From positions 310,001 to 374,000 of the forward strand of contig JAGVLO010000003.1 in the NCBI GenBank assembly GCA_020049775.1: 64,000 bases of DNA, in the 5' to 3' direction. Position numbers and translations under genes: made by a program. Below the pieces are notes generated by a model. That model did no database searches. It was not told the DNA's origin and worked only from the letters and a program-made list of their open reading frames with translations. Positions 1 to 8,763 of this stretch are shown piece after piece (position 1 is the stretch's first letter; each line of letters starts with the position of its first letter). This DNA comes from Alphaproteobacteria bacterium. Its GTDB lineage: Bacteria > Pseudomonadota > Alphaproteobacteria > Rickettsiales > SXRF01.

Positions 1-605
1 TGTACGAATGGCAGTAATTGTTCCTGAAGCATGTCAATGCCGCTTTTGGTTTCTGCACTGGTAGCAATCAGTACCGGATGCGCTGCAACGTGGGATTTTA
101 ACGCTTTCTCTGTGCTTTGCAATACAGTGTTTAGGTCCTTTTCCGACACGGTATCGGTCTTGGTCAACACAATCTGGTAGCTGACGGCGGTTTCATCCAG
201 CATGTCCATGAATTCGTCGTCGGGTTTCATAACACCCCGTCGCGCGTCTATCAGTACGCAGGCACGCTTAAGGCTGGTGCGGCCCAGCAGGTACTGGCGG
301 ATAAGATGATCCCACTCGCCTTTCTGCTGTTTTGAGACTCTGGCAAAGCCGTAGCCCGGCATATCCACAATCACCAGCCCCTCGCCGACAGTAAAAAAAT
401 TGAGCTGTTTTGTAGCACCCGGGTTTTGTGAGGTACGCGCCAGCGCTTTTTGCCCTACCAGCGCGTTGACAAGGCTGGATTTGCCGACATTGGAGCGGCC
501 GATGAAAGCAATCTCCGGCAGCGTTACCGGTGGCAGCGATTCAAGGGTTGCCGCCCCTGCAATAAACTGGCAGGGACTGCGGAAAAAATTAAGGCCGATG
601 TTCAT
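1..605 (-). CDS. engB: Ribosome biogenesis GTP-binding protein EngB (YihA/YsxC), 3' end cut by window
   Basis: EngB is a TrmE-Era-EngA family GTPase needed for large ribosomal subunit assembly. The visible 201 codons carry the whole G-motif series: G1 GRSNVGKSS at residues 36-44, G3 DMPGYG at 81-86, G4 TKTD at 148-151 and G5 TSAE at 182-185. Family members are about 200-220 aa, so only the last few residues are missing beyond the left edge. The ATG follows the yidC TAA with no intervening base, so the gene is translated from the same message as yidC and lacks its own promoter here. The yidC-engB neighbourhood is common in alphaproteobacteria. The identification is secure from motifs and length. 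Confidence 0.96.
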   Translation of the reverse strand, partial: MNIGLNFFRSPCQFIAGAATLESLPPVTLPEIAFIGRSNVGKSSLVNALVGQKALARTSQNPGATKQLNFFTVGEGLVIVDMPGYGFARVSKQQKGEWDHLIRQYLLGRTSLKRACVLIDARRGVMKPDDEFMDMLDETAVSYQIVLTKTDTVSEKDLNTVLQSTEKALKSHVAAHPVLIATSAETKSGIDMLQEQLLPFV

Positions 606-2396
606 TTAGGCAGCAGCCCCGGAAGCCTTGGCGTGTTTGTTGTGGCGTTCCTTTTGTGCTTTGTGGCGCTTGGTAATCAAAGCTTGCTGGCCGATGGACA
701 GAACGTTGCTCCATGTCCAGTACAGCACTAGGCCTGCCGGCATTTTTGCAAATATCACCAGCATGAAATATGGCATGTAGGCAAAGACTTTTGCTTGCGT
801 CGGGTCAGTGGGTTTAGGTTGCTGTCTCATTTGTATGATCATACTTGCGCACATAAGAATCGGCAGTACGCCCAGATGCAGCCAGCCAGGAGCGCCCCAT
901 TCAAGTAGTCCGAAAGCGGTGAATATATTTGATGTATCCATGTCGGAAAGGTCCGTCAGCAAGCCGAAGAAAGGCGCGTGGCGCATTTCGATGGTGACAT
1001 AAAGCACTTTATACAGCGCGAAGAATACCGGCATCTGTATGAGTACGGGCAAACAGCCGGATGCCGGATTGACCTTTTCGCGCTTGTAGAGCGCCATCAT
1101 TTCCTTGTTAAGCGCAATCTGGTCACCAATATAACGTTCGCGCAGCTTGGCAACCTCCGGCTGCAGTTCGCGCATTTGCGTGGCGGCTTTGTAGGATTTG
1201 TTTGCCAGCGGAAACATGCACAGCTTGACGACAACGGTCAGCAGGAGAATGGCGATGCCGAAATTGCCTACGAGGTGATAAAAGAAATTGAGCATCTGGA
1301 ACATCGGTTTGCTCATAAAATAGAGCGTACCGAAATCCACTGCGCGGTCGAAGAATGGTATGGGCGCATCTTTGTTGTCGCCTGCGGCATAGCGGTCGAG
1401 TAGCGCCACTTCCTTGGCGCCGGCAAACAGCCGCACGCTGTAATTAGATGTGGCGTCCGGTGCGATGGTGATGGTTTTACCAAGGTAATCTGTCTGGTAG
1501 CGGTCCTGCCCGTTTTTCTGGTAATAGCTGAAAGTGACTTTGTAATTCTCGTCATTGGGAATGAGTGCTGCCAGCCAGTATTTATCCACAATACCCAGCC
1601 ATCCCGTTACATCGTCGTAGGCGATATTTTTCTTTTCATGCAGGTCACTGTATGGCACTTCGTTCAGCGTTCCCTGCATCACGCCGATAGGGCCTTCATG
1701 AAGGATGGCGTTATATTGCTGTTTGGACTGGTGATGCGAACGGTTGATGTAGGCGTAAGGCAGGAGTGATACTTCCTTGCCGCTTTTGTTTTCTACCTTC
1801 TGCACGATATTGAACATGTAATGTTCGTCCAGCGAGATGGCGAGGTGGAAGATGATACCGCTGCCGTTATCCCAGCTCAGATTGACGGTTTCACCTGCGC
1901 CAAGCGTTGTTTTGTCTGCCTTCCACGGAGTTTTTGCATCCGGCACTTTCACGCTGCCGTCTGCGGACACCCAGCCGATTTGCGAGAAATAGGCCGACTC
2001 ATCGCCGTTAGGTGATAGCAGCACGACTTCCGGACTGCCGGGGGCCAGGCTAGTGTGGTATTTGGCAAGTTGCAGATCATCGAAGCGCGCGCCGGTCAGC
2101 GAGATGGAACCGTCGATAGATTTATTCTTGATAATGATACGTTGGCTTTTAGCAATGCGCTGCGCACGCGTCAGGTTCGGGCTGTCCTCGGTCTCTGCCG
2201 ACTGGGTGGATACTTGCTGATTGTGCTTGCTGAAGGCTTCCTTTTCCTTTTGGCGTTCGGCAATCGTAAGCTGGCTGAGCGCCTGACGGCGCGGCCATTC
2301 CACCTGCGCTTGCCAGGTGATTAGAACCACGGCGGAAAGGAAAATCGCCATGAACAGGCGTTTATATTCGGGTTCTTCTTGATGCTTGAAATTCAT
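606..2396 (-). CDS. yidC: Membrane protein insertase YidC
   Basis: This 596-aa protein inserts and folds inner-membrane proteins, alone or with the Sec translocon. It has an N-terminal membrane segment (about residues 14-30), a large periplasmic domain typical of Gram-negative YidC (about 60-350) and a C-terminal Oxa1-type core from about residue 358 with five hydrophobic helices. The FPLANKSYKA stretch near residue 395-404 corresponds to the conserved start of the first cytoplasmic loop, and a PVLIQMPVFFALY segment follows. A basic tail rich in K, R and H ends the protein. The start ATG lies 6 bases after the yidD stop. The order rpmH-rnpA-yidD-yidC is the classical arrangement, so the call is firm. 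Confidence 0.98.
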   Translation of the reverse strand: MNFKHQEEPEYKRLFMAIFLSAVVLITWQAQVEWPRRQALSQLTIAERQKEKEAFSKHNQQVSTQSAETEDSPNLTRAQRIAKSQRIIIKNKSIDGSISLTGARFDDLQLAKYHTSLAPGSPEVVLLSPNGDESAYFSQIGWVSADGSVKVPDAKTPWKADKTTLGAGETVNLSWDNGSGIIFHLAISLDEHYMFNIVQKVENKSGKEVSLLPYAYINRSHHQSKQQYNAILHEGPIGVMQGTLNEVPYSDLHEKKNIAYDDVTGWLGIVDKYWLAALIPNDENYKVTFSYYQKNGQDRYQTDYLGKTITIAPDATSNYSVRLFAGAKEVALLDRYAAGDNKDAPIPFFDRAVDFGTLYFMSKPMFQMLNFFYHLVGNFGIAILLLTVVVKLCMFPLANKSYKAATQMRELQPEVAKLRERYIGDQIALNKEMMALYKREKVNPASGCLPVLIQMPVFFALYKVLYVTIEMRHAPFFGLLTDLSDMDTSNIFTAFGLLEWGAPGWLHLGVLPILMCASMIIQMRQQPKPTDPTQAKVFAYMPYFMLVIFAKMPAGLVLYWTWSNVLSIGQQALITKRHKAQKERHNKHAKASGAAA

Positions 2397-2402
2397 TTCG
2401 GC

Positions 2403-2654
2403 CTATTCCGTCTGTGCTGGGGGGACCGGATCATGGCCGGAGCGCCCGAAAGGGTTGCAGCGCAAAATGCGCTTAAATGCCAGCCAGCTTCCGCGGCAGG
2501 CGCCATGCTCGACCACGGCTGTTTGCGCATAATGCGAACAACTCGGTTCGAAACGGCAATGCGTACCCAGTAGCGGCGAGACGCAACATTGGTAGGTGCG
2601 AATCAGGAAAACAGCTATCTGGCGCGGCAGTGACATTGCTCTTAGAAACTTCAT
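2403..2654 (-). CDS. yidD: Membrane protein insertion efficiency factor YidD
   Basis: This 83-aa protein matches the YidD family: an amphipathic N-terminus, the Cys-rich core CRFEPSCSHYA near residues 33-43, a KRILRCNPFGRSGHDPVP stretch near 60-77, and a short tail. YidD proteins associate with the inner membrane and help YidC-dependent insertion. Its ATG overlaps the rnpA TGA as ATGA, so translation is coupled to rnpA, and yidC follows after 6 bases. Length and all signature residues agree with the family. Confidence 0.95.
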   Translation of the reverse strand: MKFLRAMSLPRQIAVFLIRTYQCCVSPLLGTHCRFEPSCSHYAQTAVVEHGACRGSWLAFKRILRCNPFGRSGHDPVPPAQTE

Positions 2655-3034
2655 GGTTGTTTGGGTTTTGTACGGTGCGTGTCTTTCATATAGGGAATTC
2701 GTGAAAATGCAAATTCCATATCGCGCAATAAATCAGAAAAGGGACAGGACAATGCCTTATGCCGTGAAATAATCACATAGTCGTGCTTTGGCAGGGCATG
2801 GAGCAAGGCAGAAAGCCGTACTGCTTCGCGCAGGCGGCGCTTTATGCGGTTGCGGGCCACAGCATTGCCCATTTGCTTGGTAACGGTAAAGCCAAAGCGT
2901 GCGTGTTCGCCTGTTACAGGATGGGTGTCGGGGCGGGCAAGCATTTGTAATACAAATGTTCCGGCAACGAACTTCTTTCCTTTGCTGGCTGCAGAAAGGA
3001 AGTCGCTGCGCTTCTGGATGGTGTTGAACTGCAC
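2651..3034 (-). CDS. rnpA: Ribonuclease P protein component RnpA
   Basis: RnpA is the small basic protein subunit of RNase P, which matures tRNA 5' ends. The 127-aa product contains the family signature around residues 49-70: GFTVTKQMGNAVARNRIKRR followed by LREAVR. The chosen start is a GTG. The frame stays open upstream to a TAA at about 3071, with no ATG, so either this GTG or a slightly earlier non-ATG start is used; the usual family N-terminus (short, leading into KRSDFL) favours the GTG. It lies 56 bases after rpmH and its TGA overlaps the yidD ATG. The C-terminal extension ending in TKPKQP is not conserved in the family as far as I know. Confidence 0.93.
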   Translation of the reverse strand: MQFNTIQKRSDFLSAASKGKKFVAGTFVLQMLARPDTHPVTGEHARFGFTVTKQMGNAVARNRIKRRLREAVRLSALLHALPKHDYVIISRHKALSCPFSDLLRDMEFAFSRIPYMKDTHRTKPKQP

Positions 3035-3090
3035 ACGGCCTCCGTGGTTGCGGATGCGGAAAATACTGGATTAGAGGTAAAGCAGATTCG

Positions 3091-3225
3091 TTAAGCGCTG
3101 AGGCGCTTGCGGCCCTTGGCGCGGCGAGCGTTGATGATGCGGCGTCCACCGACAGTAGCCATGCGTGCGCGGAAGCCGTGACGGCGCTTGCGAACTATTT
3201 TGCTTGGTTGATATGTCCGTTTCAT
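3091..3225 (-). CDS. rpmH: 50S ribosomal protein L34
   Basis: A 44-codon ORF reads [20 protein letters not shown], continuing with [15 protein letters not shown] and a KRLSA end. This is the near-invariant L34 sequence, a tiny Arg/Lys-rich protein of the large ribosomal subunit. The start ATG is preceded by a 77-base leader running from a near-consensus promoter. It is the first gene of the rpmH-rnpA-yidD-yidC-engB unit. Sequence and position leave no real alternative. Confidence 0.98.
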   Translation of the reverse strand: MKRTYQPSKIVRKRRHGFRARMATVGGRRIINARRAKGRKRLSA

Positions 3226-3308
3226 TGGATGTATCCCGTTGAATTGGCCCGAAATATTACTTGAGAAATATTAGGCGCAACAATGTGTTAATCGTTAAAA
3301 GGACGGTA

Positions 3309-3337
3309 CTTATAGCTATTATGCCGTGGGCTGTCAA
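3309..3337 (-). promoter_or_regulatory. Near-consensus sigma-70 promoter of the rpmH operon
   Basis: On the minus strand TTGACA (3337-3332) is followed after exactly 17 bases by TATAAG (3314-3309), five of six matches to TATAAT. Transcription would start near 3302, giving a leader of about 77 bases before rpmH. No other promoter of this quality is visible upstream of this five-gene set. Confidence 0.8.
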
Positions 3338-3431
3338 CATAATATCTGGCCTTGCGAACAGGGGGGCAATTACGGGTATTTATGAAGAAAACTCCTAAGG
3401 TTAACAGGGGCTTCTCTAAACCATTTGTTAA

Positions 3432-3454
3432 TCAGCCATAGGTAGAATGGCTGA
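3432..3454. promoter_or_regulatory. Perfect 8-bp inverted repeat upstream of the sensor kinase
   Basis: TCAGCCAT and ATGGCTGA form exact arms separated by 7 bases (AGGTAGA). The element lies about 78 bases before the kinase start, in the non-coding gap. Size and symmetry suit a dimeric repressor or activator site; no T-run follows, so it is not a terminator. The protein that would bind it is unknown. Confidence 0.4.
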
Positions 3455-3531
3455 ACAATCTCTGGAAATCCGCCTGCCTTGAGGCGAGCGGACATTTCTA
3501 GGACACACCAGAATGATGATATTTACCGCCC

Positions 3532-5004
3532 ATGTTTGCGTATCTGCGTATATTTTTTATCATAAGCCTGCTGACGTCACTGGCTCTGGCAGGTGCAGGC
3601 GGATTTTATTACCGCACGCTTTCGACCGAGCGCATCACGCAGTTGGCGCAGGTCACCAACACCAGCTTGGCACAAGCCTATATCAACGCTGTGTGGCAGC
3701 AATACCGGCAGGTGGTGGTGCCGTTGGCAGCGGGGGATGTTTCGCAGTTGGGAAATAACGCGCAGGTCGTTGAACTGGCGCAGAGTACGGCACGCTACTT
3801 CCAGCAGGTGTCGCTGACACGCATAAATATCTATACTGCAAAAGGCGCGTTGCTTATGGCAACCAGCATCAGCAACGAGCGCAAGCTCCCTGACAGCGTC
3901 ACCTCGCCGGATACGGCGTTTGCTGCCGCACAGCTGAGATCCACCACGCCAAACAGCATATTGTTGCATGGTGTGACACTTAAAAACGGGCAGCCAGCAT
4001 CGCTGGTTCAGACCATGTTCCCGATAATGGTGGCGGGCGCGGATAATGCTATGGCCGCCGAAGGATTTATCGAAGTCATCCATGATGTGACGGTAACATG
4101 GCAGGAGATGATGCAGTTCAGCTATTATGCCATGGGTTCTGTGGTCGGGCTGGTTTTCCTGCTGCTGCTGATTATCATGGTCGCTGCCAAAAGGGCGGAA
4201 GGCATCATCGCACGCCAGCATGAAGCGAATCTCGAATTGACCGCCGCCGCCGCCGCCGCACATGAGGAGAATCAGGAAAAATCACAGTTCCTCGCCAATA
4301 TCAGCCATGAGCTGCGCACGCCGCTGAACGCAATTATCGGTTTCTCCGACATTATCAAAAATGAAATCATCAACCCGATGAATAACGAGACTTACACGCG
4401 CTATATCACCGACATCAATTCGGCGGGCATTCACCTGCTGAGCCTGATTAACGATATTTTAGACTATTCCAAGGCCGAGGCGGGCAAGCTGGAAATGGAA
4501 GTTTCCGAAATCAACGCCAGCAAGCTGGTGCAAAATTGTATGCGCCTCGTGCAGCCGCGGGCCGAGGCAGGCAATGTGACACTTGCCGACCGCATGCCCA
4601 AGGAACAATTCGTCATTGTCAATGACGGCAAGAAATTCAAGCAGATATTGCTTAACCTGTTGTCCAACGCCGTGAAATTTACCCCCGCCGGCGGCGAGGT
4701 GTCGGTAACGGCATGGAGCAACGTGACCGAAGATACAGTGTCATTCGAGGTGCAGGACACGGGTATCGGCATTGCGCCCAAGGATATTTCCCGCGCCATG
4801 TCGGCCTTTGGCCAGGTTGACAACTCCCTGCAGCGCCGATATGAAGGCACGGGGCTGGGGCTGCCGCTTACCAAGAAATTCGTGGAACTGATGGGCGGCA
4901 AATTCGTGATTACCAGCGAAGTGAATGTGGGTACCAAAATTACCATTACCGTCCCGCGTGAGCTCAAACCCCACCACGGTGTGATAATCAAGCAGGCCTC
5001 TTAA
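3532..5004 (+). CDS. Membrane-bound sensor histidine kinase
   Basis: The 490-aa product has a membrane helix at about 7-26, a periplasmic sensing region to about 197, a second helix at about 198-218, a short Ala-rich linker, and a HisKA/HATPase kinase core. The H-box SHELRTPLNAIIGF puts the phospho-accepting His at 259. The N-box centres on N379, G1 is DTGIGI (409-414) and G2 is GTGLGLPL (439-446). No receiver domain or response regulator gene is adjacent, so its partner is elsewhere. The six-alanine linker near 239-244 is encoded by a GCC-type repeat. The stop is 18 bases before panB, suggesting one transcript, though a functional link to pantothenate synthesis is not evident. The signal sensed cannot be read from sequence. 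Confidence 0.92.
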   Translation: MFAYLRIFFIISLLTSLALAGAGGFYYRTLSTERITQLAQVTNTSLAQAYINAVWQQYRQVVVPLAAGDVSQLGNNAQVVELAQSTARYFQQVSLTRINIYTAKGALLMATSISNERKLPDSVTSPDTAFAAAQLRSTTPNSILLHGVTLKNGQPASLVQTMFPIMVAGADNAMAAEGFIEVIHDVTVTWQEMMQFSYYAMGSVVGLVFLLLLIIMVAAKRAEGIIARQHEANLELTAAAAAAHEENQEKSQFLANISHELRTPLNAIIGFSDIIKNEIINPMNNETYTRYITDINSAGIHLLSLINDILDYSKAEAGKLEMEVSEINASKLVQNCMRLVQPRAEAGNVTLADRMPKEQFVIVNDGKKFKQILLNLLSNAVKFTPAGGEVSVTAWSNVTEDTVSFEVQDTGIGIAPKDISRAMSAFGQVDNSLQRRYEGTGLGLPLTKKFVELMGGKFVITSEVNVGTKITITVPRELKPHHGVIIKQAS

Positions 5005-5022
5005 AATATTCGGACAACCACC

Positions 5023-5835
5023 ATGAAGCGCATCACTGTCCCCGAGATACTTGCCCGCAAGCGCGCTACCCCCATCGTGGTGCTGACCTGCTACACTGCA
5101 CCTATGGCCCGTATCCTTGATTCGCACGTGGACATCCTGCTGGTCGGCGATTCGCTGGGCATGGTGGTGTACGGGATGGACAGTACGCTGGGCGTAACGC
5201 TGGACATGATGATTGTCCATGGCCGCGCCGTGGCGAAAGAAGCCAAACATGCGCTGGTGGTGATTGATTTGCCGTTTGGCAGCTATCAGGAAAGCCATGA
5301 GCAGGCCTTTGCCGCTTGCGCGCGTGTGATGAATGAAACCGGCGCCCATGCCGTAAAGCTGGAAGGCGGCGTGGAAATGCAATCTACTATTCGTTTTCTT
5401 GTTGAACGCGGCATACCGGTGATGGGCCATGTCGGGCTGATGCCGCAGCGTGTACATTCTATGGGTGGCTACAAATATCAGGGCCGTAATGAAGACGAGG
5501 CCAATGCCATTCTTCAGGATGCACTGGCCGTGCAGGAAGCGGGTGCTTTTTCGATGGTGATTGAAGGCGTTAAGGAAGACGTGGCCCGCAACATCACCTC
5601 GCAGCTGCGTGTGCCGAGCATCGGCATCGGCGCATCCCCCGCCTGTGACGGGCAGGTGCTGGTGGTGGACGATATGCTCGGCCTGTCCGGCAGCGGCTAT
5701 ACCCCGAGTTTTGTGAAGCACTATGCCCACCTGTCGCAGATTATCGAGCAGGCGGTTAAAACCTACGGCGAAGAAGTGCGTAACCGCACCTTCCCGAGCG
5801 CCGAATATTGCTTCCCCTTCAAGAAAAAAAGCTAG
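5023..5835 (+). CDS. panB: 3-methyl-2-oxobutanoate hydroxymethyltransferase
   Basis: PanB makes ketopantoate from alpha-ketoisovalerate and methylene-tetrahydrofolate, the first committed step to pantothenate and CoA. The 270-aa product has the typical length and sequence: an early [13 protein letters not shown] stretch, the metal-site segment [13 protein letters not shown] near residues 40-52, VKLEGG near 115, GHVGLMPQ near 138-145, and the catalytic Glu region SMVIEGV near 180. It follows the sensor kinase by 18 bases. No panC or panD lies nearby, so the pathway is split in this genome. Confidence 0.97.
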   Translation: MKRITVPEILARKRATPIVVLTCYTAPMARILDSHVDILLVGDSLGMVVYGMDSTLGVTLDMMIVHGRAVAKEAKHALVVIDLPFGSYQESHEQAFAACARVMNETGAHAVKLEGGVEMQSTIRFLVERGIPVMGHVGLMPQRVHSMGGYKYQGRNEDEANAILQDALAVQEAGAFSMVIEGVKEDVARNITSQLRVPSIGIGASPACDGQVLVVDDMLGLSGSGYTPSFVKHYAHLSQIIEQAVKTYGEEVRNRTFPSAEYCFPFKKKS

Positions 5836-5918
5836 CCTTTTAGCGCTTTACAGGCGCTCTAGTATGTATATGCTGACGGCGTTTCCACTCTAACCAGTAT
5901 TGATGTGTCCCGTCACCT

Positions 5919-6938
5919 ATGGCAAAGCAATTGCTGTCTTCCAACGATGAAATCATTCCCATGAAACCTGACGCAGTGCTTGATGCACACCGCCGTATTA
6001 AGGCGCATATAAACCGTACACCGGTGGTGCTTTCGACCATGCTCAATAACTGGCTTGGGCATGAGATAATGTTTAAGGTGGAAGGCTTCCAGAAAATAGG
6101 TGCGTTCAAAATACGCGGTGCGCTCAATGTGCTGCTTGCGCTCAAGGAACAAAATAACCTGCCTAAGGAAGTGGTGGCGTTCAGCTCCGGCAACCACGCG
6201 CAGGCCGTCGCGCTGGCCAGCCGTATGCTCGGTATCAAATCCACCGTCATCATGCCGGAGTTTGTTTCCAAAGTGAAACAGCAGGCCACGCGTTCTTACG
6301 GCGCCGAACTGATACTCACCAAAACACGGCAAGAAGCGGAAGCGCGCGCAAGCGAAATTCAGGCACGCGGCGCAAGGCTGATTCACCCGTCTGCCGATGA
6401 CATGATTATAGCAGGGCAGGGTACGGCCTGCTTTGAAGCCCTGCAGGACGGTGTAGAGGCGGATGCTATATTTGCGGCTTGCGGTGGCGGCGGCTTGCTG
6501 TCGGGTACATGGATGGCCGCGCAGCTGCTTGCGCCGAAGACAAAAATATTTGCCGCCGAGCCGAAGATGGCCAACGACGCTGCGCAATCATTTCACACTG
6601 GCAAGATTGTATCGTTCGACCAGACGCCGATGACGATTGCCGACGGTGCGCGCACGCTGCATATTTCTGAGCTGACCTTCCACTATCTCAAGCAGCTTGC
6701 GGGTTTTTATGAGGTGGAAGAAGAAAACATCATCTACTGGACGCAGTGGCTGCAGCATTTACTGAAAATGAACATAGAACCCACCGCTGCCATGGCGATG
6801 GCTGCCGCCTACCAGTGGCTTAAAACCCAGAAAACCAAACAGCGCGTGCTGGTGATTTTATCGGGCGGTAATATCGATGCTGCCACGCACCGCCAGATAT
6901 GGGCTAAAGACTATCTGGAACAAGTTCCCCAGATTTAA
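5919..6938 (+). CDS. PLP-dependent threonine/serine dehydratase family enzyme
   Basis: This 339-aa protein is a fold-type II PLP enzyme. The lysine that binds PLP sits in KIGAFKIRGA (about residues 53-62), the phosphate-side SSGNHAQAVA follows near 90-99, and the Gly-rich cofactor loop CGGGGLLSG is near 188-196. It lacks the C-terminal ACT regulatory domain of biosynthetic IlvA, so a catabolic threonine dehydratase, serine dehydratase, serine racemase or threo-3-hydroxyaspartate dehydratase is more likely; sequence alone does not separate these. The first ATG gives an N-terminus of 18 residues before a second Met at 5961; the later start is also possible. It converges on lhgO with a 3-base overlap. 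Confidence 0.88.
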   Translation: MAKQLLSSNDEIIPMKPDAVLDAHRRIKAHINRTPVVLSTMLNNWLGHEIMFKVEGFQKIGAFKIRGALNVLLALKEQNNLPKEVVAFSSGNHAQAVALASRMLGIKSTVIMPEFVSKVKQQATRSYGAELILTKTRQEAEARASEIQARGARLIHPSADDMIIAGQGTACFEALQDGVEADAIFAACGGGGLLSGTWMAAQLLAPKTKIFAAEPKMANDAAQSFHTGKIVSFDQTPMTIADGARTLHISELTFHYLKQLAGFYEVEEENIIYWTQWLQHLLKMNIEPTAAMAMAAAYQWLKTQKTKQRVLVILSGGNIDAATHRQIWAKDYLEQVPQI

Positions 6939-8149
6939 GATATGCGCTCATCGCAAATCCAATCAGCAAAAGGCAGGCTGCTGGTAAAAGCGGGTGACAC
7001 GGCGTTCAGCACATGCGTGCTGCCCTTGTCGCCTTCCACCACAAAATCATGCAACAGTTTCAGGCTGCGCTTGTCGATGAGCTGGGCGCGTATGCCAGGG
7101 CGCATCCATGTGTCGAAGCGCGAGGCATCAATGGATTTGACCATGTTGGCTGCCAGCGATGCCATGTGGCTCTTGGAATATTTTTTCATTTCGCGGAAGG
7201 CAAGGGCGCGGAAACCCGCGGCATCGAACATGAACATCGGCGCTTCCCAGCGCAGCACCTCCAGCAGTTCGGGTAATGAAAAACCGGAAAGCCCGCCATA
7301 ATTCTCACGCCAGAGCGCGGGTATAGCGGTCGGGCCGATTTTCACCGTGCCGTCCACGGTCACGCTGTAATGCACGCCAAGAAATGGGTTGCGCAGGTTG
7401 GGAACGGTGTAGATGCAACGGCGGATGGGTTTGTCGGGTCCGCTATATTTAAGGTACACGCCCTTGAAAGGAATGATGGCGTAATGTTCGCAAAAGCCGA
7501 ATTCGCGTGCGATGCGGTCGGCATAAAGCCCTGCGCAGTTGATGATGTGGCCAGCCTCGAAGCGCTTGCCGCCAGCGAGTATGGCGTTGCCGCTGATGCG
7601 GCGCCCGTAAGCGGTACTGAAATGGAAGATGACGCCTTGTGCGCTTAAGTCCCTGTGCAATGACTGGCAGGCTTCGTTCGGATCAACGATGGCGGTGCTG
7701 GGAGAATAAATCGCCTGCTGCGTAGTTTTAGCATTGGACTCAATCTCTGCTAGTTCTTTTTCATCCACCATCTGCAGCGGCACGCCGTTGACCTGCCCGC
7801 GCTTGAACAGCTCGTGCAGGGTGGGCAGTTCATCTTCGCTTTGCGCAACCACCACCTTGTGGCAATCATTCATGCGCAGGCCACTGCTTTGCGCATATGC
7901 GCGCCATGCCTTGTTACCCTCGCGGCAGAAGCGCGCCTTCAGCGAATCGGCGCTGTAGTAAAAACCAGCATGCAGTACGCCGCTGTTGCGGCCGCTGGCG
8001 TGGTGGGCAACGCCGGATTCTTTTTCGATAAGTGTAATAGAGGCACTAGGAAAACGTGTGCGCAATGAACGCGCCATGGCCAGCCCCATGATGCCGCCGC
8101 CGATGACCAGATAGTCTGTCAAGTGGTTTGATCGCTGTGCAGTTTCCAT
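6935..8149 (-). CDS. lhgO: L-2-hydroxyglutarate oxidase
   Basis: A 404-aa FAD-dependent oxidoreductase of the DAO family. It opens with the dinucleotide-binding VIGGGIMGLAMARSL (about 15-29) and has the LhgO hallmark GVLHAGFYYSADSLKA (about 57-72). E. coli LhgO oxidises L-2-hydroxyglutarate to 2-oxoglutarate and passes electrons to the membrane quinone pool. Length and motifs agree with the family. There is no clear Shine-Dalgarno; instead a perfect 7-bp inverted repeat ends on the A of the ATG. It sits downstream of greA on the same strand, and its 3' end overlaps that of the convergent dehydratase. Confidence 0.92.
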   Translation of the reverse strand: METAQRSNHLTDYLVIGGGIMGLAMARSLRTRFPSASITLIEKESGVAHHASGRNSGVLHAGFYYSADSLKARFCREGNKAWRAYAQSSGLRMNDCHKVVVAQSEDELPTLHELFKRGQVNGVPLQMVDEKELAEIESNAKTTQQAIYSPSTAIVDPNEACQSLHRDLSAQGVIFHFSTAYGRRISGNAILAGGKRFEAGHIINCAGLYADRIAREFGFCEHYAIIPFKGVYLKYSGPDKPIRRCIYTVPNLRNPFLGVHYSVTVDGTVKIGPTAIPALWRENYGGLSGFSLPELLEVLRWEAPMFMFDAAGFRALAFREMKKYSKSHMASLAANMVKSIDASRFDTWMRPGIRAQLIDKRSLKLLHDFVVEGDKGSTHVLNAVSPAFTSSLPFADWICDERIS

Positions 8150-8166
8150 GCCGTTATTGAACGGCA
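8149..8166 (-). promoter_or_regulatory. Perfect 7-bp inverted repeat abutting the lhgO start codon
   Basis: TGCCGTT (8149-8155) and AACGGCA (8160-8166) are exact complements with a 4-base spacer, and the A of the lhgO ATG is the last base of the minus-strand stem. It could act as a repressor operator or as an mRNA hairpin limiting initiation. No ribosome-binding site is visible upstream. Confidence 0.4.
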
Positions 8167-8188
8167 GGGAAGGGCTAAAAGCAAGGGC

Positions 8189-8662
8189 TTAGATATACTG
8201 TACTTTAAGCACTTCGTAGCTCTTGCTGCCTTTGGGCGTGTTGACTTCTACACTTGCCCCGGCCTTTTTGCCAATGAGGGCGCGGGCAAGCGGCGCGGTG
8301 ATAGATATTTTTTTCGCTTTCAGGTCGGCCTCGTATTCGCCGACAATCTGGTAGGTGTTTTCCTCACCACTGTCATCATCAGTCAGCGTGACGGTGGCGC
8401 CGAATTTGACGACGTCGCTTTTAAGCGACACAATATCAATGACGTCGGCGCGGGAGACTTTGTCTTCCAGTTCCTTGATGCGGCCTTCGATGAATCCCTG
8501 CTTTTCGCGTGCGGCGCTGTATTCGGCGTTTTCCGACAGGTCACCATGCGCGCGCGCTTCGGCAATCGCCTTGATGACAGCAGGGCGCTCGACGCTTTTC
8601 AACATTTTCAGCTCTGCTTCCATGCGGCTGAATCCACCTGCAGTAACGGGTATTTTCTCCAT
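8189..8662 (-). CDS. greA: Transcription elongation factor GreA
   Basis: GreA rescues backtracked RNA polymerase by stimulating cleavage of the 3' RNA end. From the ATG at 8662 the product is 157 aa, the family length, starting [18 protein letters not shown]. It has the N-terminal coiled coil with the acidic tip region [14 protein letters not shown], and the C-terminal FKBP-like domain ending in [10 protein letters not shown]. An ATG 48 bases further upstream is open, but the family N-terminus and a good AGGGAGA site 5-6 bases before 8662 favour the shorter form. It lies 101 bases downstream of carB, a placement seen in several alphaproteobacteria. Confidence 0.97.
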   Translation of the reverse strand: MEKIPVTAGGFSRMEAELKMLKSVERPAVIKAIAEARAHGDLSENAEYSAAREKQGFIEGRIKELEDKVSRADVIDIVSLKSDVVKFGATVTLTDDDSGEENTYQIVGEYEADLKAKKISITAPLARALIGKKAGASVEVNTPKGSKSYEVLKVQYI

Positions 8663-8763
8663 TACATTCTCCCTGGGCCACACTCTCTGGCCTAAAGTAT
8701 TTTTAAGCAATAAAAACCTGCCCCGCCTACCCTGAAGGGTTGTTTGCGAGGTCAGTAACCTTG

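Larger units (their letters stand above)
3226..3531. other. Divergent intergenic region between rpmH and the sensor kinase
   Basis: These 306 bases hold the rpmH promoter and leader on the minus strand and the upstream region of the kinase gene on the plus strand. Apart from the 8-bp inverted repeat listed separately and a weaker CGCCT/AGGCG stem-loop near 3472-3487, I see no RNA gene and no conserved ORF. The ATG at 3513 opens a frame that is a shadow of the kinase gene. Confidence 0.6.

Noticed and set aside
4241-4260. GCC trinucleotide repeat in the kinase
   Set aside because: It encodes a short poly-alanine linker and stays in frame, so length changes would be tolerated; not evidence of phase variation.
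3577-4263. 228-codon minus-strand ORF inside the sensor kinase gene
   Set aside because: Antisense shadow of a clear kinase; composition is unlike real proteins and it has no ribosome-binding site.
4741-5730. Long minus-strand ORF (329 codons) across the kinase end and panB
   Set aside because: It is antisense to two well-identified genes, His-rich and low in similarity to any protein, which is typical of a shadow frame of GC-rich coding DNA.
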